A stretch of DNA of 64,000 bases from Bacillus_BA fengqiuensis. GTDB lineage: Bacteria; Bacillota; Bacilli; Bacillales; Bacillaceae_H. The first letter of the stretch is position 1. Each line of letters begins with the position of its first letter. The notes under the pieces were generated by a model that worked only from the letters and a program-made list of their open reading frames with translations, was not told the DNA's origin and did no database searches. The position numbers were made by a program, and so were the translations under genes. Shown piece by piece: positions 16,531 to 24,753 of the stretch. The DNA lies in the NCBI GenBank assembly GCA_030813035.1, contig JAUSTV010000001.1, one strand, 5' to 3'.

Positions 16531-17859
16531 ATGATCAATAAACACATTATTCGCACTTTACTTGTACAAACCCCATCCACTCCCGGAAATCTTGGGAAAG
16601 TGGCGACGGCCATCGGTCTTGCCGGGGGAGATATCGGAGAGATTGAAACCGTCCATGTAGGGGCGAACTATACGAAACGCAACATTACGGTTCAAGTGGA
16701 GAACGAAGCGAAGCTCGAATCATTATTGGAGGCTGTTCGCGAGCTTGGAGGGGGCATCCTTCTACATACCGTTTCAGATGATGTTCTTCGTGCCCATGAA
16801 GGCGGGAAGATTCAAATGAAAAGCAAGATGCCGATCCAATCTCTTGCGGACTTGAGACGTGTATACACGCCAGGTGTGGCAAACGTTTGCCGCGTGATTG
16901 AGAAGGAGCCGGAGAAAGCAAAAATTTATACGAACATCAGCAATTCGGTTGCCATCGTCACGGACGGAACCGCGATTCTGGGACTCGGAGACATCGGCCC
17001 GGTTGCGGGGATGCCTGTAATGGAGGGGAAAGCTGCCCTTTTCGATCAGTTGGCTGGCATCAATGGTATTCCCATTCTTTTAGATACGAAAGATCCAGAT
17101 GAAATTGTCCAGACGGTGAAACATATTTCTCCTGGCTTTGGCGGAATTCTGTTAGAAGATATCGGTTCTCCGCATTGCTTTGAAGTAGAAGAGCGGCTGA
17201 AGAGGGATTTGGACATTCCGGTTATGCATGATGACCAGCACGGTACGGCTGTCGTAACCCTTGCAGCGGTCCTGTCCGCTTGTAAAAGCGCCGGCGTAGA
17301 TTTAGAAAATGCGACAGTAGGACAAATTGGTCTTGGAGCAGCGGGCTTGGCGATTTGCCGTATGTTCATGGCCTTTGGCGTCAAGAATGTTTTCGGTGCG
17401 GACAAGTCCCCAGAAGCGAAAGAGAGACTGAAGGGCTACGGAGGAAATCCGGTTGAAAACCTTGAAGAGTTGATGGAAAAATCGGATATCGTCATCGCCA
17501 CTACCGGCGTTCCTGGACTCATTAAAAAGGAGTGGGTGCGTCAAGGGCAAATTATTCTCGCGTTATCCAATCCGAAACCGGAAATCGAACCGGAAGAGGC
17601 ATTAGAAGCAGGAGCAGCCTATGCAGCGGACGGCCGCTCCGTGAACAATGTACTTGGTTTCCCTGGTATCTTCCGCGGTGTACTGAATGCGGGTGCTCGT
17701 GACATTACCCATGAAATGCTGGTTGCGGCGGCAGAAGCTATTGCAGCAGAGACGAAACCGGGCGATTTAGTTCCACATCCGCTCGATTTATCCGTTCATG
17801 AAAGGGTAGCCGAGGCTGTAGAGACAGTGGCCGTTCAATCAGGCAAGACGAATCGCTAA
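16531..17859 (+). CDS. Malic enzyme with N-terminal ACT domain
   Basis: A 442-residue cytoplasmic enzyme converting malate to pyruvate and CO2 with NAD(P). Residues about 5-80 form an ACT-type regulatory domain (LLVQTPSTPGNLGKVATAIGLAGGDIGEIETV). The catalytic part then follows with LRRVYTPGVANVC (catalytic Tyr), GLGDIGPVAGMPVMEGKAALF (Lys), EDIGSPHCFEVE, HDDQHGTAVV, and the dinucleotide site GLGAAGLA near residue 270. SNPKPEIEPE and NNVLGFPGIFRG are conserved family segments. The ATG at 16531 is 8 nt from TTGGAGGAA; the in-frame TTG at 16525 is too close. Monocistronic. It complements ppc in the PEP-pyruvate-malate node. Confidence 0.95.
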   Translation: MINKHIIRTLLVQTPSTPGNLGKVATAIGLAGGDIGEIETVHVGANYTKRNITVQVENEAKLESLLEAVRELGGGILLHTVSDDVLRAHEGGKIQMKSKMPIQSLADLRRVYTPGVANVCRVIEKEPEKAKIYTNISNSVAIVTDGTAILGLGDIGPVAGMPVMEGKAALFDQLAGINGIPILLDTKDPDEIVQTVKHISPGFGGILLEDIGSPHCFEVEERLKRDLDIPVMHDDQHGTAVVTLAAVLSACKSAGVDLENATVGQIGLGAAGLAICRMFMAFGVKNVFGADKSPEAKERLKGYGGNPVENLEELMEKSDIVIATTGVPGLIKKEWVRQGQIILALSNPKPEIEPEEALEAGAAYAADGRSVNNVLGFPGIFRGVLNAGARDITHEMLVAAAEAIAAETKPGDLVPHPLDLSVHERVAEAVETVAVQSGKTNR

Positions 17860-17909
17860 CCCCATTTTTCATAAAGTGGACGTAAAATGTACGAGTACTT
17901 TAACCCATC

Positions 17910-17940
17910 AAAGACGAGTCTAATGATATGACTCGTCTTT
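17910..17940 (+). terminator. Terminator of the malic enzyme gene
   Basis: AAAGACGAGTC / GACTCGTCTTT with a 9-nt loop. Confidence 0.8.
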
Positions 17941-18185
17941 CTGCATTTCAAAGAAATATTTTATCCCGCACGGCAAAAATGTAATAACTGGATCCATAAT
18001 CGCCAACATAGGACGTTCCTGCAATGTGCCAGCAGCTGTGAAAATAGAAGAGGCCGATTTGATTGAAAATGATTAGACGATAAAAAATTAGGTAAAAAGT
18101 AAATTTTTACGAGTTATCTGTAACAATCTAAGTTTCTTCGAATACATATATTGAGGTTTGTGAGAAATAAGATTGCGGGGAGCTT
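17941..18185. other. Intergenic stretch, nothing recognised
   Basis: AT-rich DNA between the malic enzyme terminator and a small open reading frame. I see no gene, RNA or repeat in it. Confidence 0.4.
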
Positions 18186-18389
18186 GTGATAACGATGGAA
18201 AATGAAAAAAGAATCATGGAACAGGGAAGCGTTGAGAAAGATCGGGTTGCGGAGGAGTTTAGATTACAACTAAAACAGAGGCCATATTATCAAATCATCC
18301 AAAAAAATATTGGGAATCCAAGTGATCATGTATACGCGGTTGTAACCCCGGTTGATAACATGGAGATGTTTCAAAAAAAGTATTTCTGA
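18186..18389 (+). CDS. Possible small hypothetical protein
   Basis: 67 residues from a GTG, or 64 from the ATG at 18195. It is charged, probably helical at the start (EKRIMEQGSVEKDRVAEEFRLQL), with a Val/Pro-rich middle (HVYAVVTPVDN). GGGGAG is close before the GTG and 12 nt before the ATG, so neither start is ideal. A good terminator follows within 15 nt, which supports a real gene. No family recognised. Confidence 0.45.
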   Translation: MITMENEKRIMEQGSVEKDRVAEEFRLQLKQRPYYQIIQKNIGNPSDHVYAVVTPVDNMEMFQKKYF

Positions 18390-18401
18390 GAAGAACACAG
18401 C

Positions 18402-18446
18402 AAAGGCGTTATTTATCTTATAGTATGTAAGATAGATAGCGCTTTT
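18402..18446 (+). terminator. Terminator after the small ORF
   Basis: A stem made of AAAGGCG, TATCTTA and complements around TAGTATG, followed by TTTTT. Confidence 0.75.
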
Positions 18447-18562
18447 TGTGGCAGGAAAGTATCAATGAATGAAAATGGTAGAAAGATTTTTCTTTAACAT
18501 TTAACCGGAATTCAGGTAAAATGGAATCTGTTATGCATAAATCCTTTTTTTTATCATATAAA

Positions 18563-18577
18563 TCGTAATGATAACGT
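18563..18577 (+). promoter_or_regulatory. Zur box upstream of the second YcgR/YcgQ-like pair
   Basis: TCGTAAT-G-ATAACGT inside AAATCGTAATGATAACGTTT. The left half is a perfect Zur half-site (consensus TCGTAAT-N-ATTACGA) and the right half has two mismatches. It lies 44-58 nt before the ATG at 18621, overlapping the expected promoter. Established knowledge: Bacillus Zur represses at such sites when zinc is sufficient. Confidence 0.75.
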
Positions 18578-18620
18578 TTATGTATAATGAGGAAAATAGA
18601 TCGTAACATGGAGGTTTTAT

Positions 18621-19616
18621 ATGAGGACAAGCTTTCAAAAGCTCAGGCAAGATGTAATCGGCTACAGCTTACTGCTTTTATTTCTTTATTGTTTTTTTGT
18701 CATCGATCCGAGAAAGCTGTCATTTGCACTCCCGGGAGATTGGATGAATGTCAATTCCATTTTTTTAAGTATCGTGCTGGAGGCGATTCCATTCATTTTA
18801 CTCGGAGTGTTCGTGTCTTCTTTCATTCAAATTTTCGTCTCGGAGCGGACCATTCAGCGGTTCATTCCAAAACATCCGATTGCGGCATTGCTGCCGGCAG
18901 CGTTGATGAGCGCCATTTTGCCGGTGTGCGAGTGCGCCATCATTCCGGTCGTGAGACGGCTTCTTAAGAAAGGGATGCCTCTTCATGTCGGGGTTGTATT
19001 GTTGGTAGGGGCACCGATATTAAATCCGATTGTATTCGCTTCTACATACTATGCTTTCGGTTCACAAAAGATGGTCGTCTACGGCCGGATGGGACTGGCT
19101 TTCGTGTTATGTATCACGATCGGTTTTCTTGTGTATCTGTTATTCCAGAATCGCAATCAGCTGCGGGAAGAAGAGGCAACCTCGCATGTTCATCACGGGC
19201 ATGCGGAAGGAAATCGATTCAAGCAAATGCTGTTCCACGCCAGTGATGAGTTTTTTGACATGGGAAAATACTTGATCATGGGGGCATTTGTCGCCAGCCT
19301 GTTTCAAACGTTTTTGGACCGAAACGTTTTGATGGAACTGGGTTCTAACGAGCATCTATCCCCGCTTGTGATGATGGCATTTGCGTATGTGCTGTCTCTT
19401 TGTTCGGAAGCGGACGCTTTTGTGGCGGCTTCGTTCACCAACACGTTTTCGACAGGTTCACTCCTCGCTTTTTTAGTGTACGGCCCGATGATCGATGTGA
19501 AAAATACGCTCATGATGCTGTCTGTCTTTAAAGCGAAGTTTACAGTGGCCTTCATTGTCATTGTGACGGTTTGTGTATATGCCGCGGTTTGGCTGTTTCA
19601 GCAATGGTTCATTTAA
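18621..19616 (+). CDS. Predicted permease, UPF0718/YcgR family (copy 2, Zur-linked)
   Basis: 331 residues, polytopic. It carries an extra N-terminal span relative to the copy at 12387. Shared landmarks are LPVCECAIIPVVRRLLKKG, GAPILNPIVFASTYYAFG, and LCSEADAFVAASF near residue 260, with a His-rich loop HVHHGHAEG. Ribosome site ATGGAGG, 8 nt before the ATG. The Zur box upstream implies expression under zinc limitation, so a role in zinc uptake, allocation or metallation of a surface target is likely but unproven. Copy 1 lacks this box, so the two pairs seem to be regulated differently. Confidence 0.87.
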   Translation: MRTSFQKLRQDVIGYSLLLLFLYCFFVIDPRKLSFALPGDWMNVNSIFLSIVLEAIPFILLGVFVSSFIQIFVSERTIQRFIPKHPIAALLPAALMSAILPVCECAIIPVVRRLLKKGMPLHVGVVLLVGAPILNPIVFASTYYAFGSQKMVVYGRMGLAFVLCITIGFLVYLLFQNRNQLREEEATSHVHHGHAEGNRFKQMLFHASDEFFDMGKYLIMGAFVASLFQTFLDRNVLMELGSNEHLSPLVMMAFAYVLSLCSEADAFVAASFTNTFSTGSLLAFLVYGPMIDVKNTLMMLSVFKAKFTVAFIVIVTVCVYAAVWLFQQWFI

Positions 19617-19636
19617 TAAAGGAGAGAGGTGAGAAC

Positions 19637-20623
19637 ATGGAACATCAAACAGGTCAGTCATTTCAGGCTTTTATTCGCGGCGTGATTTTAGTCGGTTTCT
19701 CTCTTTTAATGTTCAAATTGATGCTATCGGGAGATATTCGGTTGTTTATTGCTCCGAGAATGATGCCGTTTATCTATTTTGCGTCGTTGACATTTTTTCT
19801 GTTGGGAGTGATGCAAATTTGGAGGAGCGGCTCGAATCATGAACATGATTGTACGTGCGGTCATGACCATCATGGACCGAAACGATCATGGCAAGCCGTT
19901 GTCATTTATGGTTTATTTGTCCTTCCTGTCATGACGGGTTTTTTGTTTTCCAATAATATACTGGACAGTTCGGTTGCCGAGAAGCGCGGCATAAAATTCG
20001 GGGCGAATGCAGCGGCACGTCCTGCACCGGAAGAACGGCAAGAAGCAGCCGCACAAGGGATGTCTGAAGCGGAATTGTATTTGGAAGATCCGGAAAAATA
20101 TATGGAAGAGCTTGATAAACGCGTGCAAGGAGAATCGGCTGCCGGGGATCTCCCGCTCACACATGAAGAAGGATTTCAGGTCCAAGACCCGCCGGAAGGG
20201 TTTTACGAACAGCTGGAAGCCAACATGTTGACGAAAAATCGCATCACCGTGCCGGACGAGACATTCATTCCGCTTATGAATATATTTGATCGGAATCCGG
20301 AAGCTTTCGCCGGAAAAGAAATCGAATTGGTCGGCTTTGTTTACCGGGAGCCTGATTTTAATGAGAACCAATTTGTCATCGCCCGCTTCGGCCTTTCCTG
20401 CTGTGTGGCGGATGCGTCCGTTTACGGGATGCTTGGAGAAGCAAAAGGAGCAGAAAAGCTCGGAGTCGACCAGTGGGTGAAAATAAAGGGAACATTGACG
20501 ACAACGGAGTACAACTCCATCCGTTTGCCTTACATTAAAATTAGCCAATTTGAAAAAATAGACGCACCGCCGACTCCGTATGTATATGAGTTTTATGAAG
20601 GAGAGAAGCTCGTTGCGCCTTAA
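19637..20623 (+). CDS. TIGR03943/YcgQ-family membrane protein (copy 2)
   Basis: 328 residues, starting 20 nt after the permease gene at an ATG preceded by GGAGAGAGGTGAG; a longer frame from 19571 overlaps the permease and is unlikely. N-terminal spans, the metal-ligand-rich linker NHEHDCTCGHDHHG near residue 70, another span, an added charged Glu/Ala-rich segment of about 50 residues that copy 1 lacks, then the conserved FVIARFGLSCCVADASVYGML. It pairs with the permease and the unit sits under a Zur box. The CTCGHDHH cluster is a plausible zinc site. Confidence 0.85.
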   Translation: MEHQTGQSFQAFIRGVILVGFSLLMFKLMLSGDIRLFIAPRMMPFIYFASLTFFLLGVMQIWRSGSNHEHDCTCGHDHHGPKRSWQAVVIYGLFVLPVMTGFLFSNNILDSSVAEKRGIKFGANAAARPAPEERQEAAAQGMSEAELYLEDPEKYMEELDKRVQGESAAGDLPLTHEEGFQVQDPPEGFYEQLEANMLTKNRITVPDETFIPLMNIFDRNPEAFAGKEIELVGFVYREPDFNENQFVIARFGLSCCVADASVYGMLGEAKGAEKLGVDQWVKIKGTLTTTEYNSIRLPYIKISQFEKIDAPPTPYVYEFYEGEKLVAP

Positions 20624-20678
20624 TGGTCAGAGCCTGTGAATGTAACTAAAATTGAGTTTATTAATTAAAATGTACGAT

Positions 20679-20717
20679 AAAAACAGTGGTGAACCGGCAT
20701 GGTTTCCGCTGTTTTTT
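20679..20717 (+). terminator. Terminator of the second YcgR/YcgQ-like operon
   Basis: AAAAACAGTGG... pairs with ...CCGCTGTTTTTT. The stem has one bulge and ends in six T. Confidence 0.7.
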
Positions 20718-20820
20718 ATGATGAAAAGCAGTTGTATCTTTTTTAGGTTCATCCATCATGATGAAGAGGGAAATATTATCCAAAAAAAGGTTGCACATTG
20801 GCTTTTTTTATTACATACTA

Positions 20821-20842
20821 TATATGAGTATATGTTCATATA
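20821..20842 (+). promoter_or_regulatory. CzrA/SmtB-type operator before the CDF gene
   Basis: TATATGA at 20821-20827 and TCATATA at 20836-20842 form a perfect inverted repeat with an 8-nt spacer, the layout of ArsR/SmtB-family (CzrA) sites. A possible -35 TTGCAC lies at 20791 and the palindrome covers the expected -10/start region, so a bound repressor would block transcription. A CzrA-like protein is encoded at 60399-60731. Confidence 0.65.
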
Positions 20843-20869
20843 TTAAAATTATAAAGGGAGATTGATAAA

Positions 20870-21808
20870 ATGGGACACTCTCATCACGGTCACAATCACG
20901 GCCATTCTCACAGCCATGGACATCACCATCACGGACCGTCCAATTACGGTTTTGCGTTTGCATTTGGGATTATATTAAATACTATTTTTATCATTGTCGA
21001 AGTCATATACGGGATTATAGGAGATTCACTAGCGCTGCTTGCTGATGCAGGACATAATTTGAGTGATGTTCTCGGATTAATTATTGCTTGGATTGCTGTA
21101 TGGTTAGGGAGAAAAAATCCTACCAAAAAGCGAACATATGGATTTAAACGGAGTTCTATTTTGGCTGCACTCTTTAATGCGGTTTTCTTGTTAGTAGCGA
21201 TTGGTGCTATTGCGTGGGAAGCCATTCAACGATTTTCTTCTCCGGCCCCTGTCATGGGAAAAACAGTTATTATTGTTGCTCTCATTGGAATAGTCATCAA
21301 TACCATGACTGCCATGCTTTTTATGTCGGGCAGAAAACATGATTTAAACATACGTGGTGCATTTTTACACATGGCTGTTGATGCGTTGGTTTCACTGGGA
21401 GTCGTAGTGGCGGGGTTCCTCATTCTATGGACAGGATGGCAATGGTTAGATCCGTTGGTGAGTCTCGTAATTGCGATCATCGTTCTTTTGAGCACTTGGG
21501 GCTTATTACGAGAATCGCTCAACTTATCGCTTGATGCTGTTCCAGAGGGAATTGATCTAATCGAAATTGAAAACTACCTAAAAACTTTGCCGACCATTAT
21601 AGAAGTACATGACTTGCATGTGTGGGGAATGAGTACGACCGAGGCGGCTCTGACTGTTCATCTAATACGCACTGATACAGAAGATAATGATAGGTTATTG
21701 CAGCAATTGACAAAGGAATTACATGACCGCTTTGGAATAGAACACACAACGATACAAATCGAAAAAGGAACATTCAGATGCACTCTCGCTTCGGAAGATT
21801 CTATATAA
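20870..21808 (+). CDS. czcD: Cation diffusion facilitator, Zn/Co/Cd efflux (CzcD/ZitB type)
   Basis: 312 residues. It begins with a His-rich tail (HSHHGHNHGHSHSHGHHHHG), then six membrane spans. The transport-site pairs are visible: LADAGHNLSD in span 2 and HMAVDALVS in span 5 (HxxxD motifs). The C-terminal cytoplasmic domain holds VHDLHVWGMS, as usual in CDF proteins. It exports divalent cations, mainly zinc, in exchange for protons. Ribosome site AAAGGGAG. The ArsR-type operator directly upstream predicts induction by zinc, cobalt or cadmium. It sits beside a Zur-linked locus, so zinc-excess and zinc-starvation genes are neighbours. Confidence 0.92.
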   Translation: MGHSHHGHNHGHSHSHGHHHHGPSNYGFAFAFGIILNTIFIIVEVIYGIIGDSLALLADAGHNLSDVLGLIIAWIAVWLGRKNPTKKRTYGFKRSSILAALFNAVFLLVAIGAIAWEAIQRFSSPAPVMGKTVIIVALIGIVINTMTAMLFMSGRKHDLNIRGAFLHMAVDALVSLGVVVAGFLILWTGWQWLDPLVSLVIAIIVLLSTWGLLRESLNLSLDAVPEGIDLIEIENYLKTLPTIIEVHDLHVWGMSTTEAALTVHLIRTDTEDNDRLLQQLTKELHDRFGIEHTTIQIEKGTFRCTLASEDSI

Positions 21809-21843
21809 CAATCAAGCTAATAATAGATAAGAAAACGACTATT

Positions 21844-21883
21844 AAATTAAAATCCCTTGGGCAGCACCAAGGGATTTTAATTT
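21844..21883 (+). terminator. Terminator of the CDF gene
   Basis: AAATTAAAATCCCTTGG pairs perfectly with 21867-21883 around GCAGCA. Confidence 0.85.
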
Positions 21884-22127
21884 GCGTTAGTTTCTAAAGA
21901 ACTTTTATGTAAACGAGGCTTGTATCATGCATACGTCTTTAATTATTAGTGTATACACCAAGTTTTGCGGACGGTACCCTTTTAAAACAACTCACTTTTC
22001 TCAACCAATACATGAAACGGTTATTTATTCTATTATATACATTCCACTTAAAAACTCGACACATCTTCATTCTATGGAGCGATATTCATAATCGATGACT
22101 CAGACAACTTGAATCTGCCCTCAAGGG

Positions 22128-22176
22128 TTTAGAAAATTCGGCATGGCCGCTCTTTGGTCATGTCGAATTTTCTAAA
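22128..22176. repeat. 21-bp hairpin inserted in the upstream region of HAEG gene 1
   Basis: TTTAGAAAATTCGGCATGGCC pairs over 21 bp (two G-T) with 22156-22176. The motif CCAATACATGAAA at about 22005 and the block from 22191 are contiguous in front of copies 2-5 but are separated here by about 170 nt holding this hairpin, so it looks like an insertion or a displaced terminator. Confidence 0.55.
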
Positions 22177-22190
22177 TCGATCTACATAGC

Positions 22191-22332
22191 TAGAAGCTGT
22201 TTTTTGAAAACAAACATTTGGCCCTTTCCAATAGGTTTTGGGATGCATATTTATATATATCGACTCCATTCTTCTATTATCTATGTAGAAGATATATACA
22301 GTGGATAAATCTATCAAAGGGAAGGGGATTTT
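22191..22332 (+). repeat. Conserved HAEG upstream block 1
   Basis: This is one of five near-identical 5' flanks. Shared landmarks are GAAAACAAACATTTG, CCCTTTC, GCATATTTATAT, TCTATGTAGAA, GATAAAT and the ribosome site GGGAAGGGG with spacer ATTTT before ATG. It probably contains a common promoter; the sigma factor cannot be fixed from sequence. Confidence 0.7.
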
Positions 22333-24378
22333 ATGTCCGATCAAAACGAGATGAAGCCTAGTGAAAATCAGGAGGAAGAGAATCAAGAACAAGAAGTAGG
22401 GATTATGGCATCAACACCTTGTTGCAGTGGTTGTATTATTGTTGATCCTGCAATGGGATGTTCCGTAGAGGAAGGATTTGATACTATCGCCCCTGGATTC
22501 GCTGCCCATGCGGAAGGAGAGACAACCGAGGCCCATGGACAGGCTTCCCATGCGGAAGGGCAACAAACAATTGCCCGTGGATTTGCTGCCCATGCGGAAG
22601 GAATCAGTACCAAAGCCCTTGGAATCGCGGCCCATGCGGAAGGAAATGGGACAATTGCAGGTGCATTGAATGACCCAAGCAAAGGAAGGGCTGCCCATGC
22701 GGAAGGTTCTGGTACGGAAGCCAGTGCAAATAATTCCCATGCAGAAGGTCAGGGAACAATCGCCAGTGGAGAAGGATCCCATGCGGAAGGGCTAAGAAGT
22801 ATCGCACGTGGAGAAGCTGCCCATGCGGAAGGTCAAGGATTTGTAATAAACGATGAATTTAAGCTCACTCAAGCCCTTGGTGACGCCTCTCACGCTGAAG
22901 GGCAAGCAACAACAGCGAACGGGGTGGCTTCACATACTGAAGGAAGAAACACAACAACGGGTCCGCTTGCCACAGCTGCTCATGCCGAAGGATTAGATAC
23001 CACCGCCAGTGGGACCGCTGCCCATGCGGAAGGGCAATCTACCATGGCCAATGAATCCGCTTCCCATGCGGAAGGAACAAGAACCATCGCCAGTGGAGAT
23101 TCTTCTCATGCAGAAGGAAACAGAACCACTGCCAGTGGAAGATCTTCTCATGCGGAAGGGGAACTTACCACTGCCAGTGGAACCGATTCCCATGCCGAGG
23201 GAATCAATTCCATGGCCAATGGATTCGCTTCTCATGCGGAGGGGACAGGAACAATGACAATGGCAAATGCGGATTTCTCCCATGCGGAAGGACAACAAAC
23301 AAGGACAGAAGGAAGGGCTTCCCATGCGGAAGGATTCCGAACAGCCGCCAGTGGAGACTTTTCTCATGCAGAAGGAGCAAGTACAAACGCCAATGGAAAC
23401 TCTTCCCATGCGGAAGGGGGAGGTACACAAGCAAATGGTGAAGCCTCCCATGCGGAAGGGATTGCTACAAAGGCTCTTGCGGATGCGGCCCATGCGGAAG
23501 GAACAAATACAACTGCCAGCGGTGACTCATCCCATGCGGAAGGAGGAGCTACACAAGCAATTGGTACCTCATCCCATGCGGAGGGGAATCGAACGATTGC
23601 TAGTGGGGACTTTTCCCATGCGGAAGGTCAAGGAACAGTTGCCAGTGGGGTACGTTCCCATGCAGAAGGATTGAATACAAGCACGAATGGTATAACTGGA
23701 GCCCATATCATGGGTCGTTTTGGAGATGCCACCCACACTTATTCTTGGCATCTTGCCAATGGGACTAGTAATACCGATCGATCATTGGCTGCCAAAATCG
23801 TCAATGATGGAAGAGGCATTGCTGATAGGGGATGGTTCACAGGCAATGCCGATTATGCGGAAATGTTTGAAACGATTGACGGGAAGCCGATGGATGTGGG
23901 TTACTTTGTTACTTTAGAGGGCAAGAAAATACGAAAAGCCAATACTGCTGACGATTATATCTTGGGAATTGTAAGTGCTGACCCGGCCATCCTAGGAGAC
24001 AGTGGGGAATTAAGATGGAAAGATAAATATGTAACCGATGAATGGGGAAGGGTCCAATACCGCGATGTGGTGATTCCAGCAGAAAAAGATCAAGATGGTC
24101 ATGAAATCATTCCTGAACGTACAGAGAAGAAACCCATTTTAAATCCTGACTGGGACGATAGCAAAGAGTACATTCCACGTTCGGAAAGACCGGAATGGGT
24201 GGCGGTTGGTCTATTAGGAAAACTTCTAGTCAGAGATGATGGGACGTGTCAAGTTAATGGGTATTGCAGACCAAATAACGAGGGCATTGCAACAGCTTTT
24301 GATAAAGGGTATCGTGTAATGGAACGTACAGGACCGAACCAGGTTTTGGTTTTGTTTAATGGAAATAGAATTACTTGA
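22333..24378 (+). CDS. HAEG-repeat fibre protein 1 with C-terminal Peptidase G2-like autoprocessing chaperone domain
   Basis: 681 residues. N-terminal acidic stretch, then the Cys motif PCCSGCIIVDPAMGCSV (residues about 28-46). Next come 27 copies of a 14-residue unit of form SHAEGxxTxASGxx to about residue 455, which resembles the left-handed trimeric roll of YadA-type heads and phage fibres. The last 226 residues (GAHIMGRFGDATHTYSW, NADYAEMFETIDGKPMDVG, GYFVT, YILGIVSADPAILGD, YVTDEWGRVQY) resemble the Peptidase G2 / intramolecular chaperone domain of Bacillus phage neck appendages. That domain trimerises the fibre and then cleaves itself off; cleavage near NADYAE is my inference. A Cys pair lies in DDGTCQVNGYC. 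No signal peptide or LPxTG, so a spore-surface or phage-derived role is possible. First of five tandem copies. Confidence 0.85.
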   Translation: MSDQNEMKPSENQEEENQEQEVGIMASTPCCSGCIIVDPAMGCSVEEGFDTIAPGFAAHAEGETTEAHGQASHAEGQQTIARGFAAHAEGISTKALGIAAHAEGNGTIAGALNDPSKGRAAHAEGSGTEASANNSHAEGQGTIASGEGSHAEGLRSIARGEAAHAEGQGFVINDEFKLTQALGDASHAEGQATTANGVASHTEGRNTTTGPLATAAHAEGLDTTASGTAAHAEGQSTMANESASHAEGTRTIASGDSSHAEGNRTTASGRSSHAEGELTTASGTDSHAEGINSMANGFASHAEGTGTMTMANADFSHAEGQQTRTEGRASHAEGFRTAASGDFSHAEGASTNANGNSSHAEGGGTQANGEASHAEGIATKALADAAHAEGTNTTASGDSSHAEGGATQAIGTSSHAEGNRTIASGDFSHAEGQGTVASGVRSHAEGLNTSTNGITGAHIMGRFGDATHTYSWHLANGTSNTDRSLAAKIVNDGRGIADRGWFTGNADYAEMFETIDGKPMDVGYFVTLEGKKIRKANTADDYILGIVSADPAILGDSGELRWKDKYVTDEWGRVQYRDVVIPAEKDQDGHEIIPERTEKKPILNPDWDDSKEYIPRSERPEWVAVGLLGKLLVRDDGTCQVNGYCRPNNEGIATAFDKGYRVMERTGPNQVLVLFNGNRIT

Positions 24379-24467
24379 ACTTGTCGATAATCCTTAGTTA
24401 TATCAACAAAGTGGCTGTCCCATAAGTTCTAGACAGACCACAAAAATGATTTTTTACTGAAAGGACC

Positions 24468-24562
24468 CGTCACTGAATCCTTGGTTTTACTAGATTCTCA
24501 TAACGGGTCCTTTCAGGAGGATGACTCAAAAGGTGTGTTTTTCAACCTTTTGAGTCATCCTC
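24468..24562 (+). terminator. Two hairpins between HAEG genes 1 and 2
   Basis: Hairpin A: TGAAAGGACCCGT at 24468 pairs with 24503-24515. Hairpin B: GAGGATGACTCAAAAGGT at 24517-24534 pairs perfectly with 24545-24562 and is followed by TTTT, a strong terminator. This 3' flank differs from the GGTTGGGT-type terminator after copies 2-4, so it has been replaced. The preceding GGCTGTCCCATAAGT resembles some IS terminal repeats. Confidence 0.75.
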
Positions 24563-24570
24563 TTTTGCTG

Positions 24571-24753
24571 ATTCCTTAACCAATACAAGAAAAAACGAAT
24601 TTATTAGTTTAAAAGCTGGTTTTTTTGAAAACAAACATTTGGCCCTTTCAAATAGATTTTGGAACGCATATTTATATCTATCAGCTCTATGATTTTATGA
24701 TCTATGTAGAACATATAGAGAGTCGATAAATCTATGAAAAGGAAGGGGATTTT
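24571..24753 (+). repeat. Conserved HAEG upstream block 2
   Basis: Starts at CCAATACA and runs to the ATG of copy 2 with the same landmarks as block 1 (GAAAACAAACATTTG, GCATATTTATAT, GGAAGGGGATTTT). Confidence 0.7.

Noticed and set aside
18587..18967. 126-residue frame overlapping the second permease gene
   Set aside because: Shadow of the permease in another frame; the permease frame has family motifs and a good ribosome site.
20652..20846. 64-residue frame between the YcgQ-like and CDF genes
   Set aside because: Runs through a terminator hairpin and the CDF promoter/operator; no ribosome site.
24411..24515. Intact insertion sequence suggested by GGCTGTCCCATAAGT and a nearby long hairpin
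   Set aside because: No matching second end and no transposase frame; kept only as an altered terminator region.
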